From Defluviitaleaceae bacterium (GTDB lineage Bacteria > Bacillota > Clostridia > Lachnospirales > WRAX01): a DNA stretch of 64,000 nt. A model generated the notes under the pieces. That model saw only the letters and a list, made by a program, of their open reading frames with translations. It had not been told where the DNA came from and ran no database searches. The position numbers and the translations under genes were made by a program. Of the stretch, positions 56,001-64,000 are shown piece by piece. The stretch is from NCBI GenBank assembly GCA_009780415.1, contig WRAC01000001.1:62001-126000 (forward strand), in the 5' to 3' direction. Position 1 is the stretch's first letter, and every line of letters starts with the position of its first letter.

Positions 56001-56680
56001 TGGCGCACCGCCTCGTCACGGAGGATCCGCCCATCGCTGATTGTTATTACACGGTCAGCCTGCAAGGCTATGTTTTCGTCGTGAGTAATTATGATCAGGG
56101 TCTGGTTAAATCTTTTGTTGGACAGTTTCAAGAGGTCTATAACCTCACGGCTGGATTTGCTGTCAAGGTTCCCCGTGGGTTCGTCGGCAAGAATTACCGC
56201 GGGGTCGTTAATCAATGCCCTGCCGATAGAAACCCTCTGCTGCTGCCCTCCCGAAAGCTCGCCGGGCAAATGCCCTGCCCGGTCAGACAGCCCTATGGTT
56301 TCAAGGATATATTTTAACTTGCTCGCGTCCGGCTTGCGCCCGTCCAATAACCTTGGCAGCATGATGTTTTCTTCGGCGGTAAGCGTATGGATTAAGTTGT
56401 AAAACTGATAGATAAGGCCTATATTGCGGCGGCGGAATATTGCCAGCTCGCTTTCGTTTAATTTGTAAATCTCGTTGCCGTCAATTGTCACCGTTCCCGA
56501 AGTCGGGCGGTCAACGCCGCCTATAAGGTGCATGAGCGTGGATTTGCCGGAGCCGGATGCCCCGATAATCGCCGCAAACTCGCCTTTCTCAACGCTGAAG
56601 CTCACGCCGCCCAGCGCCGTGACCACCGTATCGCCTTTCCCATATGTCTTGTACAAATCTTTCACTTGTAAAACAGCCAT
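55997..56680 (-). CDS. ABC transporter ATP-binding protein
   Basis: GASGSGKSTLMHLIGG; LSGGQQQRVSIGRAL. Confidence 0.97.
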   Translation of the reverse strand: MAVLQVKDLYKTYGKGDTVVTALGGVSFSVEKGEFAAIIGASGSGKSTLMHLIGGVDRPTSGTVTIDGNEIYKLNESELAIFRRRNIGLIYQFYNLIHTLTAEENIMLPRLLDGRKPDASKLKYILETIGLSDRAGHLPGELSGGQQQRVSIGRALINDPAVILADEPTGNLDSKSSREVIDLLKLSNKRFNQTLIIITHDENIALQADRVITISDGRILRDEAVRQ

Positions 56681-56768
56681 TTTTTACCTCCCCGTGTTTG
56701 ATGAAGCTATTTTAACAAACCAAAATGACTTTTCGGTGACTTTTTTTATGCCGAAAGTGACAATCCGG

Positions 56769-57620
56769 TCACTTAAAGAATTTCAGCGTAAATACAGCGC
56801 CTTGCCCATTACCGCCGCCATCTATTTCAATATCCCCGTTTTGCCCCCGCATTATCGCAAGGGCAAGAGGCAAGCCTATGCCGCAGCCTTTTTCATGGTT
56901 GGAGCCTTCAAACCGTTTGAAAAGCTTATAAATTTTATTTTTTTCTATTCCATTACCGCTATCCGTAACGGAAATCCACTTGCAGATAGGGTTTGAACCG
57001 CATTCTATGCGTATCGCGCCGCCATCAGGCGAAGCTTCCGAAGCATTTTTAATTAGGTTGGTTAAGGCTTCGCTTGTCCAGCGCCTGTCACAGGGCAATT
57101 CCGCGCCATTAACAATTTCTATTCCCTGATTTTTCACATCAAGCAGGATTTGAAGCGGTTCAAGCGCAAGGCCGATCAGTTCGTTTGACGGTATGGTTTC
57201 TGTTTTAAACTCTACGGCCCCCGCGTCAAGCTTCGCTATTTTAAGCAGCGCATAGGCAAACCACTCCATACGCGCAAGCCCCGCCTTTATATTCGACAGA
57301 AATTCCGTCTGCTTATCCGCGGGCGTTTCGCCTGCGGTGAGGGCGTTTTCAAGCAGCTCGGCCATAATCATCATTGAGGTGAGCGGCGTTTTAATCTGGT
57401 GGGAGATGTTCACAAGGGTATCGCTCATTGCGTTGCGTTCCTTTTGCAATATGTCAACCTGTTCATTTTTGCGGTATGCAAGCGTATGGATATCATTTTT
57501 GAGTATGCCCCATCCGCCCTCACGATTATCACGCAAATCAACGGATTGCCCGTCTATGATTTTACGGATATTACCGGACAGTTCCCTTACCTCGCTTTTT
57601 TTAATCCACACGGTAGCCAA
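56769..57620 (-). CDS. Sensor histidine kinase
   Basis: NISHQIKTPLTSMMIM; GNGIEKNKIYKLFKRF. Confidence 0.9.
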   Translation of the reverse strand: MATVWIKKSEVRELSGNIRKIIDGQSVDLRDNREGGWGILKNDIHTLAYRKNEQVDILQKERNAMSDTLVNISHQIKTPLTSMMIMAELLENALTAGETPADKQTEFLSNIKAGLARMEWFAYALLKIAKLDAGAVEFKTETIPSNELIGLALEPLQILLDVKNQGIEIVNGAELPCDRRWTSEALTNLIKNASEASPDGGAIRIECGSNPICKWISVTDSGNGIEKNKIYKLFKRFEGSNHEKGCGIGLPLALAIMRGQNGDIEIDGGGNGQGAVFTLKFFK

Positions 57621-58257
57621 TCCCCCTAACAGTTTCGATATTCAGCGAATCGCCAAGTTTTTCACGCAGTCTTTTGATATATACGGTCAGCGTGTTATCT
57701 TCAACGAAGCTTCCCGCCGAATCCCAAATATTCTCCAAAATTTGCGCGCGCGTAAGCAATTGCCCTCTGTGCGAGGCGAATATCAGCAGCAGACGGTATT
57801 CAAGGGCTGTTAATACAAGCAATGCCCCGTTTATATACGTTTTGCCCGCCGACACATCAATCGTGATATCCCCAACGGTTAACAAAGACGGGATTGAATT
57901 GCCGGCAGCCTCATTCAATGTGCGCTTGACCCTGGCAAGCAGCTCGCGTATGCGGAAGGGTTTGATAACATAGTCATCCGCGCCGCCTTCAAAAGCCTTA
58001 ACGATACAGGCCTCGTCATCAACAACCGTCAGAAAGATTACCGCCGTATCCGATAGCTTTTTCCGGACATCAAAGCCCGTACCGTCAGGCAATTGCATAT
58101 CCAATATCGCAAGGTCGAATTTATGGGCCGCTATAGCATTGACCGCTTCATTTACGGTCAAGCCGTGGGATACGGCGTACCCTTCCCGCTCAAGGGCATA
58201 TACAAGCCCCGACGCTATCATTCTATCATCTTCAACAACTAAAATACGCTTCATCAA
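57601..58257 (-). CDS. OmpR-family response regulator
   Basis: ILVVEDDRMIASGL; LAILDMQLPDGTG; TLTVYIKRLREKLG. Confidence 0.95.
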   Translation of the reverse strand: MMKRILVVEDDRMIASGLVYALEREGYAVSHGLTVNEAVNAIAAHKFDLAILDMQLPDGTGFDVRKKLSDTAVIFLTVVDDEACIVKAFEGGADDYVIKPFRIRELLARVKRTLNEAAGNSIPSLLTVGDITIDVSAGKTYINGALLVLTALEYRLLLIFASHRGQLLTRAQILENIWDSAGSFVEDNTLTVYIKRLREKLGDSLNIETVRGIGYRVD

Positions 58258-58339
58258 TTCTCACCCCGTATATAAGAACGATAAATATCAGACCTGTCCG
58301 GCAACTTGCATTCGGCGGATTTCTTTGATATTTTATATT

Positions 58340-58501
58340 AGACCTGTCCGGTAACCTGCTTTCGGTGGATTTTCGCGCAAATTTTTTGTTATGCTAGGAA
58401 CGAAAAACCGCGTGTGCCCAAAGGCACAGAAGGTTTTTTGTGACGACGCAGAACGGAAAATTTGCCGGAAAGACGCCGGAACGAGGTTACCGGACAGGTC
58501 T
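58340..58501. repeat. 162-bp structured inverted-repeat element, copy 2
   Basis: 18-bp perfect arms AGACCTGTCCGGTAACCT / AGGTTACCGGACAGGTCT; core homologous to 29950-30113; extra left end at 58290-58323. Confidence 0.85.
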
Positions 58502-58688
58502 ATTGATAAAAGTAACAAAAATCGACCGGGATTTCAAGATAAATAATAACCATCTTATCTTTACACTAAGCCCATGATTTGATAAGATGGATTACGATAA
58601 TATAAAATAATTTTATTTACCCTCTTGACTTGAACATGATGTCGCAGTTTAAACTCTCTTTAAGAGATTGGGAAAGGAGGGTACGGTC

Positions 58689-60245
58689 ATGGAATTGCTG
58701 ACAGTCAGCAGGATTTCAAAGGATTATGGCGTTTCCACAAGAATGCTGCGCTATTATGAACAAAACGGCCTCATTAAAAGCCTTAGAAAAGAAGGATATT
58801 CATACAGGGTTTATGATGAGGCCGCGGTCATGCGCTTGCAGCAGGTTATTATCCTGCGCAAATTGCAAATCCCGGTAAAGCAGATATGCGCTATCTTAAA
58901 TAATCCCGGCGCCTCAGCGGTTATTGAGGTCTTTAAGAAAAACATACGGGAAATTGATATCGAAATTACCGCTTTGTCTACAATCAGAAAGATTTTAAAC
59001 AGATTTGTAAACGAGCTTGAGGAAGCGGCCAGCCTAAATCTTAGCCTTGATTTCCTAAACGGCGATTCCGTAAAGGAATTAACCGGCTCCCTCTCCCTGA
59101 TCCAAAAAAACATAAAGGAGAGTATGGCAATGAACGATCTGAACCAAGCCGCGGAGGTTTTGAGCAAACTGCGCAATGTAAGGGTGATATACCTGCCGGC
59201 TATGACGGTGGCGTCATACCGTTATATAGGCGAAAACCATGAGGAAAACGCCTTGAAAACGGTGGATGAGTTTGTAAGGAAAAGCGGGCTTCTGCAAATT
59301 AAGCCCGATTTACGTCATTTTGGGTTTGAACACCATCTTTTGTTTTCGGAACACCGCGGTTATGATGCGATGGTATCAATACCCGATGATATGGACGTCC
59401 CCGCGCCGCTTGTCAAGAAGAAATTACGCGGCGGGATGTACGCTGCTTACACAACCGATATTGGCGCGGTTGATTCTTGGCTGGGTATGCTGGCTTGGAT
59501 AAACGACAGCGGCAAGTATCAGTTTTGTGATACCTACGCGCGCATAGAACCGGCTGTGGAGGAAATTATATACACGGGAAGGTTTTATTTCGAAGAACAG
59601 TTAAATTATTACAATAATATTCAAGCTCCTGATTTTAACCCGGATGACATGCAGTGGGACATGTTAATGGCCATAAAGCCTGCGGAAACCACCGCGGAGG
59701 TTTCTGAGGATATAACGGACAGCTTGGAAAAATGCGGTTTAAATGCCAGACTTGTAAATAGAAATAAAACAAAGATAATAGGATTTTCAAAAATCATACC
59801 CAGAGGCTCAAAGGATGATTTTGTGGAAGAATTTACGAATGAAATCAAATCCGACGGGCGCTTGGATATACTGAATCAATACAGAAAGCCCGGCGCCCCG
59901 CTCCTCGGCTTTGGCTTCCATGATTTAGATTCCAAAAGGAACGGAGGCTGGCGCTTAACATACGGTATGTTGGAATCAGACATAACAGATGCGGATGCTT
60001 TTATGAAACATAATCCGTTTGTTAAAAATATCGACGCCTCTAAATGGCTGCGCATAGAATACACAAAGGAATTTGACTCTGATTCTATCGCGAAAAAAGC
60101 CTACGAAGCCGCCCCTAAGCTTGGATATATTTTTAACAGCACCATTATGGGTAATATCGACGAATACCCGGACGGCAATATTGGGAAACCCGCCGGCGGA
60201 GACGGTAGGGAAAGCGTCCTATATCACTGGTTTCCCGTTTTGTAA
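58689..60245 (+). CDS. MerR-family transcriptional regulator with effector-binding domain
   Basis: VSRISKDYGVSTRMLRYYEQNGLIKSLRKEGYSYRVYDE. Confidence 0.9.
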   Translation: MELLTVSRISKDYGVSTRMLRYYEQNGLIKSLRKEGYSYRVYDEAAVMRLQQVIILRKLQIPVKQICAILNNPGASAVIEVFKKNIREIDIEITALSTIRKILNRFVNELEEAASLNLSLDFLNGDSVKELTGSLSLIQKNIKESMAMNDLNQAAEVLSKLRNVRVIYLPAMTVASYRYIGENHEENALKTVDEFVRKSGLLQIKPDLRHFGFEHHLLFSEHRGYDAMVSIPDDMDVPAPLVKKKLRGGMYAAYTTDIGAVDSWLGMLAWINDSGKYQFCDTYARIEPAVEEIIYTGRFYFEEQLNYYNNIQAPDFNPDDMQWDMLMAIKPAETTAEVSEDITDSLEKCGLNARLVNRNKTKIIGFSKIIPRGSKDDFVEEFTNEIKSDGRLDILNQYRKPGAPLLGFGFHDLDSKRNGGWRLTYGMLESDITDADAFMKHNPFVKNIDASKWLRIEYTKEFDSDSIAKKAYEAAPKLGYIFNSTIMGNIDEYPDGNIGKPAGGDGRESVLYHWFPVL

Positions 60246-60268
60246 CATGCTCTGTTCTTAGTCTGTTC

Positions 60269-61042
60269 TTAGATACGCCTTATCATACCAGGCTCTAAGC
60301 CAAGCGTATCAATAAACCTCTTTATATATACGTCCCATAACGCCCATTCGTGACCGCCGGGTGATTCCTCGTACGTAAGGTTATATCCCAGGTCTTGAAC
60401 AAAATCCCTGAAACGGACATTGCCTTCGAACAGGAAATCATCCGTGCCGCAAAATTGGTAAAGGCGGGGCTTTTGCCGGAGCCTCGCCGTTCTTTCCGCG
60501 GCGGCGAACAGGTCGTTGGCGCTGCCCTTGATAGCGTCCACGCCTCCCGCAACCATTTTTATCTCATTTTTCATATCTTCCGTGCCCGCGAACAGATTAA
60601 CCAAATCCAGCGCGCCGGACAGGCTTCCCGCCACCGAGAATAAATCCGGGCGGTTAAGGGCGCATTTGAACGCGCCGAAGCCCCCCATGGACAAGCCGGC
60701 AACAAAGGTATCCTCGTACTTCCTTGACAGCTTGAACAACGCGCGGGTCACTTCAATCAATTCCACACTTACGAAAGTCCAGTACCTATAGCCGTTTTCT
60801 ATGCCGGGAAAATCGTTGTAAAAGCTGTTGTTGCAATCGGGCATAATAACGGCCAGCTTGTATTCTTCCGCATAGCGCGGGAGAGAAGTAGACCGCGCCC
60901 AGGAATTGAAATCGCCCGAATACCCGTGCAGCAGGTAAAGCACCGGGTATTCGCCGCCATTAATATCCTCCGGTATAATCACGTTCATATTTGTGTGGGA
61001 GTTGAGCGCCTTGGAATAAAAACTACAGGTCATAAACGCCAT
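60269..61042 (-). CDS. Esterase (alpha/beta hydrolase, esterase D-like)
   Basis: VLYLLHGYSGDFNSW; FVAGLSMGGFGAFKCAL. Confidence 0.9.
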   Translation of the reverse strand: MAFMTCSFYSKALNSHTNMNVIIPEDINGGEYPVLYLLHGYSGDFNSWARSTSLPRYAEEYKLAVIMPDCNNSFYNDFPGIENGYRYWTFVSVELIEVTRALFKLSRKYEDTFVAGLSMGGFGAFKCALNRPDLFSVAGSLSGALDLVNLFAGTEDMKNEIKMVAGGVDAIKGSANDLFAAAERTARLRQKPRLYQFCGTDDFLFEGNVRFRDFVQDLGYNLTYEESPGGHEWALWDVYIKRFIDTLGLEPGMIRRI

Positions 61043-61162
61043 ACAGATTCTCCTTTTGCTTCCTTTTGTTTCATAGTATAATAATTATAGCACGAATAGA
61101 ATAAATAATAAATATTTTATATTCTGAAAGCGAACCAACGGCCATCTTGCGACAATATAGCT

Positions 61163-61702
61163 ATGAAGGGGATGATGGCATCGGTTGAAAAAGAATTCTC
61201 CGATTTTTTGGAAGCTCATGAAAAAGACATCTTCTCCTTTTGCCTTTATTTGACTATGAGGGGGGACGATGCGGAGGAGTTGTACCAGGACACTATGCTG
61301 GCGGCATTTTTATCTATGGATAAGCTAGATATGGCAAAAAATCCCAAGGCGTTTATATATGCTATTGCCGCGGGAAAATGGAAAAACGCGCGCCGCAAGG
61401 CTTTTAGGCGCAATACTATCGCTCCGGCCGCGGATGTTTTGGAAATTGCGGATATGCCCGGCGCGGATGGCACGGAAGCCGCAATTGAAAAGGTGTTATT
61501 CAAAAAAGCAATCGCTGAAGCCTTCAGCCGTTTGGATGTCAAATACCGGGTTCCCTTGATATTATGTTACTTTGATGATTGTTCTATTGAAGTGATAGCC
61601 GGAATTTGCAAAATACCCAAAGGCACGGTCAAGAGCAGGCTGCATAAGGGGCGAAGCCTGTTAAAGCGGGAGCTGGTCAAGGAGGGGTATGATGGAAGAT
61701 AA
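61163..61702 (+). CDS. ECF-type RNA polymerase sigma factor
   Basis: GDDAEELYQDTMLAAFLSM; IPKGTVKSRLHKGRSLLKREL. Confidence 0.9.
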   Translation: MKGMMASVEKEFSDFLEAHEKDIFSFCLYLTMRGDDAEELYQDTMLAAFLSMDKLDMAKNPKAFIYAIAAGKWKNARRKAFRRNTIAPAADVLEIADMPGADGTEAAIEKVLFKKAIAEAFSRLDVKYRVPLILCYFDDCSIEVIAGICKIPKGTVKSRLHKGRSLLKRELVKEGYDGR

Positions 61703-62030
61703 TCTGACAAGTGATTTAAAGGAGTTTTTCGCGGACAGAGTACCGCCCCCGGCGGAAACCAGGACCGCCTTGACCCGAAAGCTGGCGGAGGCGCAAAGGG
61801 ATATTGAGCGCAGACGGACGATAGGGCAGTGTTTATTGGTCCTGCTCTATGCAATGCTGTTTTCGGCTTCAATACTCGGGATAGCGTGGGTGTTTTTCGG
61901 CGCGGGCATAATTGTCCTTGCCGTCTTGATTTACCTTTCCGCGTCCATAACCGCCGGGCTTGCCATTGTATTAGCCTTTAAAAGTCTATTAGCGAAAGGC
62001 GGTAACGCGTGTGATGCTGTTATGGACTAG
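61689..62030 (+). CDS. Small TM protein, anti-sigma-like candidate by position
   Basis: Overlaps sigma gene end; two TM segments. Confidence 0.5.
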   Translation: MMEDNLTSDLKEFFADRVPPPAETRTALTRKLAEAQRDIERRRTIGQCLLVLLYAMLFSASILGIAWVFFGAGIIVLAVLIYLSASITAGLAIVLAFKSLLAKGGNACDAVMD

Positions 62031-62322
62031 CGCCGGAATATTCGTATTCTCCATTCTCGCCCTTTTAACCATGCTGGGCTGCTGGACATATTCAGACGCT
62101 AAGATACGCTCCGGCAAACCGGAAATTTGGGTTTTGATCGTTCTTCTCGTACCCAATTTTATCGGCCTTATTATCTATCTTCTGATTGGCAGGACAAAGG
62201 AATCAGAAGGCCCGAAGCCGCCCGGGAATAAATTTTTCAAACCCCTCGCCGCCTTTGGCATACTGACCATATTGGCCTTTGCGGCCGTCATGACATTTGC
62301 GATACTTGTACCGATACCATAG
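62011..62322 (+). CDS. Membrane protein with PLDc_N-like segment
   Basis: GCWTYSDAKIRSGKPEIWVLIVLLVPNFIGLIIYLLIGR. Confidence 0.6.
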   Translation: MMLLWTSAGIFVFSILALLTMLGCWTYSDAKIRSGKPEIWVLIVLLVPNFIGLIIYLLIGRTKESEGPKPPGNKFFKPLAAFGILTILAFAAVMTFAILVPIP

Positions 62323-62344
62323 TATTAAACGGGAGGAAAACATA

Positions 62345-62983
62345 ATGTTATTATTTACTTTAAGCCTGATAGGACTAATACTTTCAATTTTTGCCCTGTT
62401 GGGCACCGTCGCCTTATGGGTCTATAAAGACGCCAAAACAAGGGCGGAAAACGCGGGGATTTGGGCGATATTAAGCCTTGTGGCATTCCCCGTCGGTTTG
62501 ATTGTTTATCTTTTGGCGGGCAGGACAAAAAAAGTCAACGGAACCCCAGCGCCTAAAATCAAATTAATAATACTCGCAATATTCTTTGCGGTCCTGGTGG
62601 CCGTATCCGCCGGGCTTCTCATATACAGCGTCACAGGCGGGTCTTTAACAGGATTTGGATCGGTAAAATCCGGCGCGTTCTCCATGTCGATGAATTGGTA
62701 TTCGGACGGCCGTTGGTCATTTAACGCCCGAAGCGCCAATGGCAGGATATCCAGATCCCCCAACCTGACTGCCGAGGAGCTTAATTCCTTCTTTGTAACT
62801 AATTCCAACAATAACGGGGAGGTGAGCTTGTTAATTTCTCAGGGGAATGTTGAAACAACCGTAGATATCTCCGGTTATTTCAACGGTTATATAGATATGA
62901 GTGATTTTAAACCGGGGCGGATAAGGCTGCAATTGAATTTTAACAGGGCGTCAGACGTAAGCGCCTTAATACGGTGGCGGTAA
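62345..62983 (+). CDS. PLDc_N-like membrane protein, paralogous N-terminus to previous ORF
   Basis: VALWVYKDAKTRAENAGIWAILSLVAFPVGLIVYLLAGRTKK. Confidence 0.6.
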   Translation: MLLFTLSLIGLILSIFALLGTVALWVYKDAKTRAENAGIWAILSLVAFPVGLIVYLLAGRTKKVNGTPAPKIKLIILAIFFAVLVAVSAGLLIYSVTGGSLTGFGSVKSGAFSMSMNWYSDGRWSFNARSANGRISRSPNLTAEELNSFFVTNSNNNGEVSLLISQGNVETTVDISGYFNGYIDMSDFKPGRIRLQLNFNRASDVSALIRWR

Positions 62984-63037
62984 GTCTCGGCTTCCTCAAA
63001 ATCGCTGTGAAGAACAAATTGCCCGATGTCTTTAATA

Positions 63038-63085
63038 CCAAGCTGCAATCTAAATCACACTAGCTTTGATTGCAGCTTGGTATTA
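63038..63085. terminator. Hairpin between convergent genes, related to the 30928-31056 repeat
   Basis: TACCAAGCTGCAATC...GATTGCAGCTTGGTA. Confidence 0.6.
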
Positions 63086-64000
63086 CTGTAAGAATTCACT
63101 TTTCTTCTCATCCAGCACAAGCAGCGCGCCCTCGAAATCATAGTCGTCAATCCGGTCCGCAAGCTTGTCCATGCCGACGATGCCGCGCAGCCTATCCACA
63201 TAATCGGACGCGCCGAAATCGTTCTTTTTCAATAACGGCTCCAGTTCCCCAAGCAGTTCCGACAACTCATCGCTTTTTATTTCAAGGGTAACCGGTTTTG
63301 CGTATTCCGCTTCTTTCAAAAGGGGTTCCAGTTCGATAAGGGCTTTTTTCAGTTCTTTTTCAAGAACGTCCAGTTGTTCGGGCGTCCAGCCATCCGGCCT
63401 GCCGCTCAGGGTTTCCTCAAGTGAAAACGCCGCGTCCCGCAGCTCATTTTTACCCAGATATCCCGCGCCGCTTTTTAAGGTATGGGCGATTCTGTGCGCG
63501 GTTTTTATATCCCCCGAATTTAACGCCGCGGATATTTTTTCAAAGGTGTCTTTATTACCCGCCGCGAAAACGACCGCCGCTTTACGGAACAGCTCTTCCT
63601 CACTTTTGAAACCGGATTTCCGTTTTTCGCCGCCGGTGCCCGGTTGGATTTTATTAAGCGGCAGATATTTCTTAACAATCTCGCACAACTCGTCCGAATT
63701 AACGGGCTTAGCTAAAAAATCGTTAAAACCGTTGCTAATAAACATATCCCTCGCGTTTTTAACGGCATTGGCGGTCAAGGCAACAATTACAAGCTCTTCA
63801 AACTTCCCGCCCATATTCCTTATCTCCCGCACAGTTTCAATACCGTCCATCTCCGGCATCATCTGATCCATGAAAACAATGTCGTAATCTTTTTGCTTTA
63901 TAAGCTCGATTGCCATAATCCCCGAATCCGCCGTGTCCGCTTGAATATCCATAAGGCTTAATAAACCGCTTGCTACCTTCAGGTTAAACACGTTGTCATC
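63083..64000 (-). CDS. Response regulator receiver plus Hpt domain protein (C-terminus of a hybrid kinase, truncated by window edge)
   Basis: DDNVFNLKVASGLL...DIVFMDQMMPEMDGIETVREIR; AHRIAHTLKSGAGYLG. Confidence 0.9.
   Translation of the reverse strand, partial: DDNVFNLKVASGLLSLMDIQADTADSGIMAIELIKQKDYDIVFMDQMMPEMDGIETVREIRNMGGKFEELVIVALTANAVKNARDMFISNGFNDFLAKPVNSDELCEIVKKYLPLNKIQPGTGGEKRKSGFKSEEELFRKAAVVFAAGNKDTFEKISAALNSGDIKTAHRIAHTLKSGAGYLGKNELRDAAFSLEETLSGRPDGWTPEQLDVLEKELKKALIELEPLLKEAEYAKPVTLEIKSDELSELLGELEPLLKKNDFGASDYVDRLRGIVGMDKLADRIDDYDFEGALLVLDEKKSEFLQ

Overview
The window looks like a Firmicutes (Clostridia-like) chromosome. It holds ordinary metabolic and regulatory genes (MFS, GalM, Glu dehydrogenase, pyruvate kinase, RhaB, FucI, ABC/two-component, BlaI/M56, ECF sigma) plus a compact phage-derived block at about 9.5-25.2 kb. 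That block runs amidase-holin-kelch baseplate-structural-capsid-scaffold-portal-TerL/TerS-replication, all on the minus strand, with a divergent XRE regulator. I could not see an integrase, tape-measure or major tail protein in it. The strongest unexplained signal is a DNA-level motif, half-site AACCGAA(T/A), which pairs into AACCGAATTCGGTT-like palindromes. It is massively iterated from about 12 to 31.7 kb: roughly 120-130 ACCGAA/TTCGGT hits by hand count, against roughly 14 in the remaining ~44 kb. It occurs on both strands, in several reading frames and in intergenic DNA. It spans the phage block, the XRE gene, a large host acyl-CoA dehydratase activase gene and a Uma2-like gene. Other notable signals are (i) an array of five Hol-Tox/Fst-like type I toxin-antitoxin units at 7.2-9.5 kb, two complete and three with decayed toxin but intact antisense promoters, plus two further Hol-Tox loci; (ii) several families of palindromic or structured repeats, one with compensatory terminal-stem changes between copies, and one lying in frame inside the activase gene; (iii) a 36-bp perfect inverted-repeat element; (iv) a probable frameshift splitting an M56 peptidase. 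No rRNA, tRNA or CRISPR array was recognised. All counts are by eye and all family calls are from memory of protein families, with no database search.
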